Shown here in pieces: positions 23,277 through 32,220 of a stretch of 64,000 nucleotides of DNA. The notes below the pieces were generated by a model, which saw only the letters and a list, made by a program, of their open reading frames with translations, made no database searches and was not told where the DNA came from. The first letter of the stretch is position 1. Every line of letters starts with the position of its first letter. The stretch lies in NCBI RefSeq assembly GCF_022829285.1, contig NZ_JAKSYI010000120.1:62001-126000 (forward strand), read 5' to 3'. This DNA is from Methylobacterium sp. J-078. GTDB lineage: Bacteria; Pseudomonadota; Alphaproteobacteria; Rhizobiales; Beijerinckiaceae. A program made the translations under genes and the position numbers.

Positions 23277-24305
23277 ATGGCTCCAGCAGACAAAGCACTG
23301 GCACAGCGCCCGCACCTCGCCGCGGTCGCGAGCACGCATTCCGCGGCCGTGACATCGGCCCTGCGCACCATCGAGACCGAGCGCGACGGGCTCGCCTGCC
23401 TGATGGAGGCCATCGGCAACGGCCTCGGCGAGGCCTTCACCGCGGCCGTGGCGCGCATCGCCGGCGCGAAGGGCCGCGCCATCCTCACCGGCATGGGCAA
23501 GTCCGGGCATGTCGGGCGCAAGATCGCCGCGACGCTGGCCTCCACCGGAACCCCCGCCCTCTACGTCCATCCGGCCGAGGCGAGCCACGGCGATCTCGGC
23601 ATGGTCCAGCCGGAGGACGTGGTGGTCGCCCTGTCCTGGTCGGGCGAGACCACGGAACTCGCCGACATCATCGCCTACGCCAAGCGCTACCGCGTCGGCC
23701 TCATCGCGATCACCGCCAATGCCGGCTCGACGCTCGGGCGCGAGGCGGATGTCTGCCTGACGCTGCCGAAGGCCCGCGAGGCCTGTCCGAACGGCTTGGC
23801 GCCGACGACCTCGACGGCCATGCAGCTGGCGCTGGGGGATGCACTGGCCGTGGCGCTACTGGAGCATCGCGGGTTCTCCGCCCGCGAGTTCTCGATCTAC
23901 CATCCGGGGGGGCGCCTCGGCGCTTCCCTGCGCCAGGTCCGCGAGGTGATGCACACGGGCGCCCAGTTGCCCTCGGTGGCGCGCGGCACGCCGATGCGCG
24001 CGGCCATCGCGGAGATCGACGCCAAGGGCTTCGGGTCGGTGGTTGTGGTGGAGGCCGACGGGCGCTTGGCCGGCATCCTCACGGACGGCGACCTGCGCCG
24101 CAACGTCTTCCGCACCGACCTCGACAGCCTGGCCGTCGAGGCGCTGATGAGCGCACGGCCCCGCACCGTCGCCCCCGAGACGCTCCTGGCCAAGGCCCTG
24201 GAGATCCAGGAATCGATGAAGATCACCGCTCTGATCGTCGTCGAGAACGAATGCCCGGTGGGCCTCGTCCACTACCACGACCTGCTGCGCTCGGGCGTCG
24301 CCTAG
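23277..24305 (+). CDS. kdsD: Arabinose-5-phosphate isomerase, KpsF/GutQ family
   Basis: 342 residues: an N-terminal SIS sugar-isomerase domain (about 45-190; ILTGMGKSGHVGRKIAATLA, HPAEASHGDLGM, SWSGETTEL, EFSIYHPGGRLG) and two C-terminal CBS domains (about 215-340; MHTGAQLPSV and GILTDGDLRRNVF). The enzyme interconverts D-ribulose 5-phosphate and D-arabinose 5-phosphate, the first step to Kdo for lipopolysaccharide. The length and domain order match KdsD; GutQ/KpsF paralogs cannot be excluded. It is 68 bases upstream of mutL and may be cotranscribed with it. Confidence 0.9.
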   Translation: MAPADKALAQRPHLAAVASTHSAAVTSALRTIETERDGLACLMEAIGNGLGEAFTAAVARIAGAKGRAILTGMGKSGHVGRKIAATLASTGTPALYVHPAEASHGDLGMVQPEDVVVALSWSGETTELADIIAYAKRYRVGLIAITANAGSTLGREADVCLTLPKAREACPNGLAPTTSTAMQLALGDALAVALLEHRGFSAREFSIYHPGGRLGASLRQVREVMHTGAQLPSVARGTPMRAAIAEIDAKGFGSVVVVEADGRLAGILTDGDLRRNVFRTDLDSLAVEALMSARPRTVAPETLLAKALEIQESMKITALIVVENECPVGLVHYHDLLRSGVA

Positions 24306-24373
24306 AGCTTTCCCCGGCGGTTCGTGCCGGCAGCCTTTCGGGCGGGGAGCGGGCCTCCTATACTCGAGCGGGT

Positions 24374-26308
24374 ATGGCCACGCCCCTTCGTCCCGTCCGC
24401 CGCCTCGATCCAATCCTCGTCGACCGCATCGCGGCGGGCGAGGTCGTCGAGCGGCCGGCCTCCGCCGTCAAGGAACTCGTCGAGAACGCCATCGATGCGG
24501 GCGCACGCAGCATCGAGGTGACCATCGAGGGGGGCGGGCGCCGCCTCATCCGCGTGGTCGATGACGGCGCCGGCATGAGCGCCGACGACCTCGCCCTCGC
24601 GGTCGAGCGCCACGCCACCTCGAAGCTGCCCGGCGGCGACCTCACCCGGATCGACACGCTGGGCTTTCGCGGCGAGGCGCTGCCCTCGATCGGCGCCGTG
24701 GCCCGGCTGACCCTGACGAGCCGGACGGCGGATGCCGACACCGGCGCCACCCTCACGGTGGATGCCGGGGTGAAAGGCGAGGTCCGCCCCGCGCCCAGCG
24801 CACGCGGCACCCGCATCGAGGTGGCTGACCTGTTCTGCGCGACGCCGGCACGGCTCAAGTTCCTCAAGTCCGACCGGGCCGAGACCGCCGCCATCGGCGA
24901 CATCCTGCGGCGCCTCGCGGTGGCCCAGCCCGGCATCCGCCTCGTCCTGCGCTCCGAGAGCGGGCCCCCGCAGGTGTTCCCGGCCGAGGCCGATACGGGG
25001 AGTGCGGCGACCCTGCGCCGGCTGACCGGGGTGTTCGGGACCGATTTCGCCGCCAATTCGGCGCCGCTCGCCATGGCGCGCGAGGGCCTCGCGCTTGCCG
25101 GGCATATCGGGCTGCCGAGCTACCACCGGGGCAACGCCAACCAGATCCACTTCACCGTGAACGGTCGTCCGGTGCGCGACCGCCTGCTGCTCGGGGCCGT
25201 GCGGGGCGCCTATGCCGACACGATGAGCTCGGACCGGCACCCGGTCCTGGCGCTCGCGATCCTGTGCGACCCAGCCCTCGTCGACGTCAACGTGCACCCG
25301 GCCAAGACGGAGGTCCGCTTCCGCGACCCCGGCCTGATCCGGGGGCTCATCGTCAGCGCGATCCACGAGACCCTGCGGCAGGCGGGCCTGCGCGGTTCGA
25401 CCACGGGGGCGGCCCGCACCCTGGATGCCCTGCGCCCGGCGAGCCTCCCCACATCAAGCCTGCCCGGATCGGGTTACGCCGTGCATTCGGGTGCGAGCGC
25501 CTACCCGGCGCCGAACGCCGCGCAACCCCGGGGATGGCCGTCCGTCGCGGCGCCGTCCGGCTACGTCTCCGCGCCGCGCGCTCCCGCCTTCGCGGGCCTC
25601 GCCGAGGCGCCCCAGGCGGCCTTCCGGCACGATTTCGCGGCCCCCTCGGCGGATCTGCGGGCGCTCCCCGAGGGCGAACTCGCCGAGGCCGTGGCGCATC
25701 CCCTCGGAGCGGCGCGGGCGCAGCTGCACGAGACCTACATCGTGGCCCAGACCGCCGACGGCCTCGTGCTGGTGGACCAGCACGCGGCGCATGAGCGCCT
25801 CGTCTACGAGCGCCTCAAGGGCGAACGGGCCCGCGGCGGCATCGCCCGCCAGGGCCTACTGATTCCCGACGTGGTGGAGATGGCGCCGGGGGACGCGGAG
25901 CGCCTCGTGGCCGCCGCCCCCGACCTCGACCGGCTCGGCCTGACCCTGGAGGCCTTCGGCAGCGGCGCCGTGCTGGTCCGCGCGGTGCCCGCCGCCCTGG
26001 CCAACGCCTCAATCCGCAACCTCGTCACCGACATCCTCGACGCGCTCACCGCGAGCGGGCTCGAGGATGACAGCCCAGACGGCACCGACGAAGGCGGCGG
26101 CCCCCTCGGCCGCCGCCTCGACGCGATCCTCTCGCGCATGAGCTGCCACGGCTCGATCCGGGCCGGGCGGCGCCTGCGGCCGGAGGAGATGAACGCCCTC
26201 CTGCGCGAGATGGAGGCGACCCCCCTCGCGGGCACCTGCAACCACGGCCGCCCGACCTTCGTGGAGCTGAAGCTGCACGACATCGAGCGGCTGTTCGGCC
26301 GCCGCTGA
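24374..26308 (+). CDS. mutL: DNA mismatch repair protein MutL
   Basis: 644 residues. The GHKL ATPase motifs are present: ELVENAIDAGA (motif I), VVDDGAGMS (II), TLGFRGEALPSI (III). After a Pro/Ala-rich linker (about residues 345-440) the C-terminal dimerisation domain carries the nuclease motif DQHAAHERLVYE at about residues 467-478, with SCHGSIRAG and TCNHGRPTF later. These are the metal-binding residues of endonuclease-type MutL, so the protein probably nicks DNA itself, as in bacteria lacking MutH. It couples MutS recognition to repair. Start ATG 24374 follows GAGCGGGT. Confidence 0.95.
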   Translation: MATPLRPVRRLDPILVDRIAAGEVVERPASAVKELVENAIDAGARSIEVTIEGGGRRLIRVVDDGAGMSADDLALAVERHATSKLPGGDLTRIDTLGFRGEALPSIGAVARLTLTSRTADADTGATLTVDAGVKGEVRPAPSARGTRIEVADLFCATPARLKFLKSDRAETAAIGDILRRLAVAQPGIRLVLRSESGPPQVFPAEADTGSAATLRRLTGVFGTDFAANSAPLAMAREGLALAGHIGLPSYHRGNANQIHFTVNGRPVRDRLLLGAVRGAYADTMSSDRHPVLALAILCDPALVDVNVHPAKTEVRFRDPGLIRGLIVSAIHETLRQAGLRGSTTGAARTLDALRPASLPTSSLPGSGYAVHSGASAYPAPNAAQPRGWPSVAAPSGYVSAPRAPAFAGLAEAPQAAFRHDFAAPSADLRALPEGELAEAVAHPLGAARAQLHETYIVAQTADGLVLVDQHAAHERLVYERLKGERARGGIARQGLLIPDVVEMAPGDAERLVAAAPDLDRLGLTLEAFGSGAVLVRAVPAALANASIRNLVTDILDALTASGLEDDSPDGTDEGGGPLGRRLDAILSRMSCHGSIRAGRRLRPEEMNALLREMEATPLAGTCNHGRPTFVELKLHDIERLFGRR

Positions 26309-26802
26309 GATGCCAGCCGAACCCGGGTTTGAAGCCACCCGCGGATGACCAGCCCTTTGGCGACGGACAGTCTCTCGGCTCTCTCGTCAGGGTCATTCCC
26401 GCAAGCGCAACCCCTTTGCACCGAGTTCGAGCGTTACGCCGGTTGGCTCGCCATGGCCTAAGAGATCGGGAATACCGGCTGAGGGCAGGCTGACGTGGGC
26501 CATGCCATCGGCTCACCCTTGGCCTGGAAGCCAACCGAATTCGCTTCTCTCTTATTCGGTACTCCTGGAGGCATCGCTTCGATGTTATTCTGGATGCTGA
26601 TATTTGCGCAGGGCGCGAGGGCGTCGGAAAAAGCCTGACGAAGGGCGTAATTTTCGAGGCTTCGCTGTTATCCCGGAAAACGGCGTTTCGGATCGCTGTT
26701 ATCCGGGAAACGACTTCGGTCTTATCCGGACCTCAGAGCGGAAAATCGCTTCGCTCTTTTTCGGTCACGACATGAGAGCTGCCGGCGATCGGTCCGGCGG
26801 CC
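26309..26802. other. AT-richer intergenic region with short degenerate repeats
   Basis: 494 bases between mutL and azoR without a convincing gene. It is visibly less GC-rich than its surroundings. It holds near-repeats of CGCTGTTATCCCGGAAAACG (26663-26682) and CGCTGTTATCCGGGAAACG (26694-26712), plus a third TCTTATCCGG at 26720-26729, and a small inverted repeat CCGAAT (26535-26540) with ATTCGG (26554-26559). The origin is unclear: decayed gene, repeat remnant or regulatory region. Confidence 0.5.
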
Positions 26803-27414
26803 TCAGGCCGGCGGAATCTTTCCGGCGGCCTCGAGCGCCCCTGCGAGGGCTTTCTCGCGGGCCTCCGGACCGAGGGCGATGCCCTCCGCGATCACGAATT
26901 CGGGGTTCGTCACGCCGATGAAACCGAGGACGACGCGCAGATAGGTCTCGGCATGCTCGACCTTTGCGCTGGGAGAGCCCTCACCGTAGAGCCCACCGCG
27001 CGCCACGGCGACGATGACGCGCTTCTCCGGCACGAGGCCGACCGCGCCCTTCTCCGTATACTTGAAGGTCTGGCCAGCCACGAGGATCCGGTCGATCCAG
27101 GCCTTGAGCTGAGACGAGATCGTGAAGTTGTAGAGGGGCGCGCCGATCACCACGATGTCGGCGGCCAGGAACTCGGACAGGACCGTGCGGCCGAGCTCCA
27201 CGTCGTTCTGGATGTCGGAGGTGTTCGTAGCGTTGGGCTGCTGGCCTGCCAGGTAGGCGCCCGAGAGGTGCGGGATCGGCTGCGCGGCGACATCCCGGTA
27301 GGTCACCGCGAGAGCCGGCACTCCGGCCTTCAGGTGCGCGACGATCGCGGCCGAGACGGCGCGGCTGACGGAATGATCGCCCAGGATGCTGCCGTCGACG
27401 TGCAGGAGCTTCAT
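26803..27414 (-). CDS. azoR: FMN-dependent NADH-azoreductase
   Basis: 203 residues, the usual AzoR length. Flavodoxin-like fold with N-terminal MKLLHVDGSILGDHSVSRAV (FMN phosphate loop), GAPLYNFTISSQLKAWIDRI as the conserved FMN-binding PMYNF-type motif (here PLYNF), and a later ARGGLYG segment. The family uses NADH and FMN to reduce azo compounds and quinones in the cytoplasm, protecting against quinone and thiol stress. Divergent from the HxlR regulator across 40 bases with a perfect inverted repeat, which suggests direct control. Confidence 0.9.
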   Translation of the reverse strand: MKLLHVDGSILGDHSVSRAVSAAIVAHLKAGVPALAVTYRDVAAQPIPHLSGAYLAGQQPNATNTSDIQNDVELGRTVLSEFLAADIVVIGAPLYNFTISSQLKAWIDRILVAGQTFKYTEKGAVGLVPEKRVIVAVARGGLYGEGSPSAKVEHAETYLRVVLGFIGVTNPEFVIAEGIALGPEAREKALAGALEAAGKIPPA

Positions 27415-27424
27415 GTTGGGTCCC

Positions 27425-27443
27425 CGGTATCAGAAGTGTACCG
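27425..27443. promoter_or_regulatory. Candidate HxlR operator between azoR and hxlR
   Basis: CGGTA (27425-27429), nine bases, TACCG (27439-27443): a perfect 5-bp inverted repeat in the middle of the 40-base divergent intergenic region. Its dyad size and place fit an operator for the adjacent DUF24/HxlR repressor. Confidence 0.55.
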
Positions 27444-27454
27444 AGTGGCTATAG

Positions 27455-27913
27455 ATGAGCAGATCGGCAGCGGCGCAAGGAGGCACATACGTGGAACCGG
27501 GGCACAGCGACGACACTGCGGCGGACCGCGTACACCGCCCGGGCGATTGCCGGGTGGTCGGCACGGTGCTGGGGAGGATCGGCGATAAGTGGAGCATCCT
27601 CGTGGTGATGACGCTGACGGACGGACCGCGCCGCTTCAATGAGTTGAAGCGTCTGATCGGAGGCATCTCGCAGCGGATGCTCACCTTCACCCTGCGGGGC
27701 CTGGAGCGCGACGGACTCGTTACGCGCACCGTCACTCCGACGATTCCGCCGCGGGTGGATTATGAACTGACCGCCCTCGGCCGTTCCCTGCAGGCCCCCG
27801 TCCAGGCGCTGGGCGCATGGGCCTTCGCGAACCTGCCGGCGATCCAGCACGCCCGTGCCCGCTTCGACGGCGCGGACGCAGCGCCGGAGACGCGCGAAGC
27901 TCAGGTCCAGTAG
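27455..27913 (+). CDS. HxlR/DUF24-family winged-helix regulator, likely redox-sensing
   Basis: 152 residues. The winged-helix HxlR domain runs from about residue 30 to 130 with DCRVVGTVLGRIGDKWSILV, GPRRFNELKRLIGGISQRML and the wing RTVTPTIPPRVDYELTALG. Cys32 is the conserved N-terminal cysteine at which YodB/HypR-type members sense quinones and disulfide stress. The gene is divergent from azoR and its stop overlaps the tail of the radical-SAM gene by 13 bases. Inference: a repressor of azoR released by electrophiles, as YodB controls azoR1 in Bacillus. Confidence 0.85.
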   Translation: MSRSAAAQGGTYVEPGHSDDTAADRVHRPGDCRVVGTVLGRIGDKWSILVVMTLTDGPRRFNELKRLIGGISQRMLTFTLRGLERDGLVTRTVTPTIPPRVDYELTALGRSLQAPVQALGAWAFANLPAIQHARARFDGADAAPETREAQVQ

Positions 27914-29034
27914 AGCAGGCGGGCGCCGGGAAGCTCGCGCGCGACCGCCGCGCTGATCGTCTCCCGCATGGCCTGCATGAGGTCACCTGGATAGACGTAC
28001 TTCACCGAGCCGAACTTGGTGAGCTTGCGGGTGCGCTCGGCCTCGCGCATCGGCAGGTCGGAGCCGGGATACCAGCCCTGCAGAACTTCCTTCGAGCCCG
28101 GCGTGAAGCGGTGGGTGATGAGTTCGACCGTCAGGTCGAGGTCGCGTACGCCCTGGAGGGCACGGGAAGCCGCGCGAAGGAGGTCCGTGTAGGCCTGTGG
28201 CCAGTCCGGCACGGGCATGATCGGCGCGATGGTGAGCCCGACCGGGTAGCCGGCCCGCGCAAGGGCGCCGAGGGCGTCGAGGCGTGCGTCGAGGCTGGCG
28301 GTGCCACCCTCGTACCGGGCGGCCGCCCGGGCATTCACCGAGACGCGCACCCGCGTGCGTCCGCGATGGGGCAGGGCGAGAAGCGGCGCGACGGCGGCGA
28401 ACTTCGTCGTGAAGCGCAGCTGCACGGGCGCGTCCCAGGCCCCGAAATGCGTGATCGCCGCCGAGAGCGAGCCGGTCAGGTGCTCGATGCCCAGCGGGTC
28501 GGTGTAGCAGGAGGCCTCGAAGGTCGTGCCCTCCCGCGCCCGCGCCGCCTGCGCCGAGGTGACGTTGCCGTTCCCGAGATAGCCGTCGAGATTGCCCAGG
28601 ATCGCGTCGAGGTTGGCGTAGGCCCGCGTCACCGGCGGCCCCGACAGGGACCCGGCCAGGTAGCAATACTGGCAGTGGGCCGGGCAGCCCTCGGCCAGAT
28701 CGAAGCGCCAGTCCGCGCTCGGCGGGATCGGCTGCAATTTCAGCTTGGTTGGCGGCGCCACCACGATGGCGAGGGTCGCCTTGGCCTCGCGGTAGGCCTG
28801 GCGCGGATCGGCGTCCCGCGTGGCGGGGATCCGATTGCTCTTAAGGCGCTCGACGGCGAGGCCGAGGCCTTCGGCACGCGCCACCATCGCGCGGCCGTGG
28901 GGCTGCTCTAGGGCGGCCGGCGTCACCACGACGCGGCGCGGCCGCCAGAGGCGGGTTTCGCGCGGGGCATCGATTGGGGCGGCATCGACCGGCTCGGCGG
29001 CGTGGGGATCCGTGAGGGCGTCTTCGAGGACCAT
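27901..29034 (-). CDS. Spore photoproduct lyase-like radical SAM protein
   Basis: 377 residues. The radical SAM cluster motif is CPAHCQYCYL (Cys117, Cys121, Cys124; C-x3-C-x2-C as in spore photoproduct lyase rather than the common C-x3-C-x2-C with CxxxCxYC of other families). The segment FEASCYTDPLGIEHLTGSL aligns with the catalytic FEAACTSDIVGIDHLTHSL of Bacillus lyase, so Cys176 matches the H-atom donor Cys. The C-terminus (RLLYWT) is like QYFT. In Bacillus the enzyme reverses thymine spore photoproduct; this organism group does not form spores, so the substrate may differ (other DNA photoproducts are an inference). It overlaps the HxlR gene tail-to-tail. Confidence 0.85.
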   Translation of the reverse strand: MVLEDALTDPHAAEPVDAAPIDAPRETRLWRPRRVVVTPAALEQPHGRAMVARAEGLGLAVERLKSNRIPATRDADPRQAYREAKATLAIVVAPPTKLKLQPIPPSADWRFDLAEGCPAHCQYCYLAGSLSGPPVTRAYANLDAILGNLDGYLGNGNVTSAQAARAREGTTFEASCYTDPLGIEHLTGSLSAAITHFGAWDAPVQLRFTTKFAAVAPLLALPHRGRTRVRVSVNARAAARYEGGTASLDARLDALGALARAGYPVGLTIAPIMPVPDWPQAYTDLLRAASRALQGVRDLDLTVELITHRFTPGSKEVLQGWYPGSDLPMREAERTRKLTKFGSVKYVYPGDLMQAMRETISAAVARELPGARLLYWT

Positions 29035-29093
29035 GCCGGGGGAACGCGGCGGGACGGCCCGGGGGTCCCCGCCACGCGCGGCTTTCGCGGCGC

Positions 29094-29651
29094 TCAGGCG
29101 CCGTAGCGCGCGTAGGCCAGGGCGGTGTCGCCGTAGACACGGCGTTCTAGCGCCGTGAAGCCCGCCGGCAGGGCGACCTGGACGCTGGCCGCTTCCTCGA
29201 CCAGCACCAAGGCGCCGGGGGCGAGCCAGCCGCCTTCCGCCGCGCTGGTCAACGCGGCCGGCGCGAGGTCGCGGTTGTAAGGTGGATCGCAGAACACCAG
29301 GGTGAAGGTGCCGCTGGTGCCGGCGGGACCGAGGCGGGTGGCGTCGCGCCGGAACAGCCGGGTCGCGCCCTCCGCACCGAAGGCCTCGATGTTTTCGCGG
29401 ATCAGCGCCCGCGCCTCCGCGCCCTCGTCGACGAGGAGGGCGTAGGCCGCGCCCCGCGACAGGGCCTCGAAGCTGAGCGCGCCGGTGCCGGCGAACAGGT
29501 CGAGCACCCGTGCGCCGACGACCGCGTCGTCATAGGCATGCGCCAGGACGTTGAAGATTGCCTCGCGCAGGCGATCCGAGGTCGGACGGATCGCGTCGGT
29601 CTTCGGGGTGGCGAGGCGGCGACCACGATGATCGCCGCCGACGATCCTCAC
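29094..29651 (-). CDS. rsmD: 16S rRNA (guanine966-N2)-methyltransferase
   Basis: 185 residues, family-typical. Starts MRIVGGDHRGRRLATPK, then RPTSDRLREAIFNVL (conserved RsmD signature), the SAM loop VLDLFAGTGALSFEALSRGA and catalytic CDPPYNRD (the NPPY-type motif). It adds m2G at 966 of 16S rRNA near the decoding site. Its start overlaps the stop of the pseudouridine synthase by four bases (ATGA), the conserved rlu-rsmD pairing of alphaproteobacteria. Confidence 0.92.
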   Translation of the reverse strand: MRIVGGDHRGRRLATPKTDAIRPTSDRLREAIFNVLAHAYDDAVVGARVLDLFAGTGALSFEALSRGAAYALLVDEGAEARALIRENIEAFGAEGATRLFRRDATRLGPAGTSGTFTLVFCDPPYNRDLAPAALTSAAEGGWLAPGALVLVEEAASVQVALPAGFTALERRVYGDTALAYARYGA

Positions 29652-32140
29652 CGGCTGCCGCCGCGCGGCGGACGGCCCGCGCCGCCGCCGGGCTTGTTGA
29701 AGCCGCCGGGCTTGCCGCCGCCCGCACCGCCCCGGCTGAAGCCGCCGGGCTTGCCCGCCCCAGCGGGCTTGCCGGACCTGCCGGCCCCGCCGGGCTTACC
29801 ACCATCCTTGAAGCCACCGGCCTTGAAGCCGCCCGGCTTGCCGGCGCCCTTGAAGCCGCCGCGATCGCCCTCCGGCCGGGCTCCGCCGGCCTTGAAGCCG
29901 CCGGTCCGTTCGCCGCCGCGGAAACCGCTCGGCTTGTCACCACGAAATCCGCTCGGCTTGTCGCCGCGCGCTCCGTCGGACCGGTCGCCACGGTGGGCCG
30001 AACTCCGGCCGCCGCGCTCCTCGCCCGTGAAGCGGCTGGCCTGGGTCCGGAACGGGCCGCGGGGACGATCCTCGCTGCCGGGCGGCGGGCCACGACGTTC
30101 GGCGCCGTCCTCGCGCGGGCGGTCCTCATCGCGGCGCGGCGGCCGCCCTTCATTGCCGAAGCTCCGGGGCGGACGCCCCGCATCGGCGAAACTGCGGGGC
30201 GGGCGCCCCGCGTCGGGACCACGCCGCACCGGACGGTCGTCGGCCTGCCGAACCGTGCGGGCCGGGGCCTCCGCGCGGGCCGCGCTGTCGCGGCGGTGCG
30301 GGGCGGGCGCCGGCTCCTGCGGGCTCGACTTCAGGCGCTCCACCAGCACGCGGCGCTCGCCCGTGCTGATCGCGCCGACGCGCTCGCGGCCACGTGCGGC
30401 CGCGGCCTCGCGCTCGGCCTTCGGGTCGGCGCCCCGGCGCGGGATCTTCACCCGGCGCGGCGCATCCTCCGGACGGGCCTCGTCCTCGGCGCGCCAGACG
30501 GAGCGGCGCGGGCCGGCGCTGTTGCCACCGGTCGGCACCCTGGCGGGCTTGGCCGGTGCCATCGGTCGGCTTCCGCCGCGCGACCCCTCGTCGTCATAGC
30601 CGCGCGGCTCGCGGCGCTGGGCGGCCGAGGCGCTGCGGGCGGGCTGCTTGGCCTGCTGCTTGGGCGAACCGAAGGGCGCGATCGGCTCGCGCACCGGGCT
30701 CTCGAAATCGACGCCGGCCTGCTCCGAGAGGGCCGGGCCGAGCTGTTCCTTGAGGACCTTGGTGCGGATCTCCTCGGCGAGCCCCGCTTCGAGGTCGCCG
30801 AGCTGGAACGGCCCGAACGACAGGCGGATCAGCCGGTTCACCGCCAGTCCGAGATGCTCGAGGATGACCTTGACCTCACGGTTCTTGCCCTCGCGCAGGC
30901 CAAGCGTCAGCCAGAGGTTGTCGCCGGACGCGCGGTCCAGGGTCGCCTCGACCGGGCCGTAATCCATGCCGTCGACGGTCACGCCGCGACGCAGCTTGTC
31001 GAGCTCCGCCTGGCTGGTGTCGCCATGGGCACGCACGCGGTAGCGGCGCAGCCATCCGGTATCCGGGTGGGCGATGACCTTGGCGAGGCCGCCGTCGTTG
31101 GTGAGGAGGAGCAGCCCCTCGGTGTTGATGTCGAGGCGCCCGATGGCGACGACGCGGGGCAGATCCTCGGGCAGGTTGTCGAAGACGGTCTGGCGGCCTT
31201 CGGGGTCGCGGGCCGTGGTCACGAGGCCGCGCGGCTTGTGGTAGATCCACAGGCGGGTGCGCTCGCGGGCGGGCAGCGGCTCGCCGTCGACGGTGATCCG
31301 GTCGTCGGGGGTGACGTTGATGGCGGGCGAGGTCAGCACCCGGCCGTTCAGGGTTACGCGGCCCTGCTCGATCATCGCCTCGGCGTCGCGGCGCGAGGCG
31401 ATGCCGGCGCGGGCGATCGCCTTGGCGATGCGGTCGCCCTCGGGCGTCGCGCCGTCCGCCGAGGAGGCCCCGGCAGGGGCGCTCCCAACCGATTCCGCCG
31501 CCGGCGCGGCCTTCGCGGGAGGCTTGCGGCGCAGGGGCGCATCGCCCCCACGGGGCAGGGCGGCGCGCGGCATGGCGGCGTGGCGGACCTTCGGCTTTTC
31601 CTCGGCCGAGTTGCCGGGAATGCCCGCATCCGTGGCCGGAGCCCAGGGCTCGGACGGCTCGGGCTTCGCGGCCGGCGCCTCGGAGACCTGTGGTTCGGGC
31701 GCTTCGGGGGCGGTCTTGGTCCGGGCACGCTTCGCGGCGGGCGCCTTCGGCTCGGGTACCGCAGGTTCGGGGGCCTGGGCCTTCGCGGCCTCGACCGGCG
31801 CCAGATCGAACGCGACGTCGCCGGCCTCCGACTTGGGCGCCTCAACCTTGGGCGCTTTGGATTTGGCCGTCTTGGGCTTGGCGACTTCGGGCTTGTCAGC
31901 GGTGGACTTCACCACCTCGGACTTGGCTGTGATCGACTTGGCCGATCCGGCCTTCGTCTTCGTCGCAGCCTTGGCGGGCTTCACCGCCTCGTCTTCGAGT
32001 ACGGCCGGCTCCACGGTCTCAGCCGCGGCAGCCACCGGCGCTGAAGCCGGAATCTTCGGAGGCGCCTTGGTCTTCGAACGGGATTTCTTGGCAGGTGCGT
32101 CCGCGGCCCCGCCCATCGTGTCGTCAGTCTTGTCGGTCAT
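29648..32140 (-). CDS. rluB: Pseudouridine synthase (RluB/RsuA family) with long low-complexity tails
   Basis: 830 residues from ATG 32140, about three times the family length. Residues 1-235 are Lys/Ala/Pro-rich (KPEVAKPKTAKSKAPK-type repeats). Residues about 235-460 are the enzyme: an S4 domain (KAIARAGIASRRDAEAMIEQ), YHKPRGLVTTARDPEGR, catalytic GRLDINTEGLLLLTNDG near residue 333 with the nucleophilic Asp, and EGKNREVKVILEHLGL. Residues 460-830 are Arg/Gly/Lys-rich with GFRGDKPS, GGFKAGG and GKPGGF repeats, likely disordered RNA-binding. The substrate is 23S rRNA by family; RsuA versus RluB is not decidable. First gene of an operon with rsmD. Confidence 0.88.
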   Translation of the reverse strand: MTDKTDDTMGGAADAPAKKSRSKTKAPPKIPASAPVAAAAETVEPAVLEDEAVKPAKAATKTKAGSAKSITAKSEVVKSTADKPEVAKPKTAKSKAPKVEAPKSEAGDVAFDLAPVEAAKAQAPEPAVPEPKAPAAKRARTKTAPEAPEPQVSEAPAAKPEPSEPWAPATDAGIPGNSAEEKPKVRHAAMPRAALPRGGDAPLRRKPPAKAAPAAESVGSAPAGASSADGATPEGDRIAKAIARAGIASRRDAEAMIEQGRVTLNGRVLTSPAINVTPDDRITVDGEPLPARERTRLWIYHKPRGLVTTARDPEGRQTVFDNLPEDLPRVVAIGRLDINTEGLLLLTNDGGLAKVIAHPDTGWLRRYRVRAHGDTSQAELDKLRRGVTVDGMDYGPVEATLDRASGDNLWLTLGLREGKNREVKVILEHLGLAVNRLIRLSFGPFQLGDLEAGLAEEIRTKVLKEQLGPALSEQAGVDFESPVREPIAPFGSPKQQAKQPARSASAAQRREPRGYDDEGSRGGSRPMAPAKPARVPTGGNSAGPRRSVWRAEDEARPEDAPRRVKIPRRGADPKAEREAAAARGRERVGAISTGERRVLVERLKSSPQEPAPAPHRRDSAARAEAPARTVRQADDRPVRRGPDAGRPPRSFADAGRPPRSFGNEGRPPRRDEDRPREDGAERRGPPPGSEDRPRGPFRTQASRFTGEERGGRSSAHRGDRSDGARGDKPSGFRGDKPSGFRGGERTGGFKAGGARPEGDRGGFKGAGKPGGFKAGGFKDGGKPGGAGRSGKPAGAGKPGGFSRGGAGGGKPGGFNKPGGGAGRPPRGGSR

Positions 32141-32220
32141 GCCTGCCCCATAACAGAGCGCAGGCCGTGTTGCGAGTGATCCCGCGCGAATGCGTCGCGG
32201 CACCCCCGTCGTTTCACGGA

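Noticed and set aside
22565..24373. N-terminal extension of the mutL frame by about 600 codons
   Set aside because: This stretch is opposite or out of frame to the porin and kdsD genes; MutL homology begins at the ATG at 24374.
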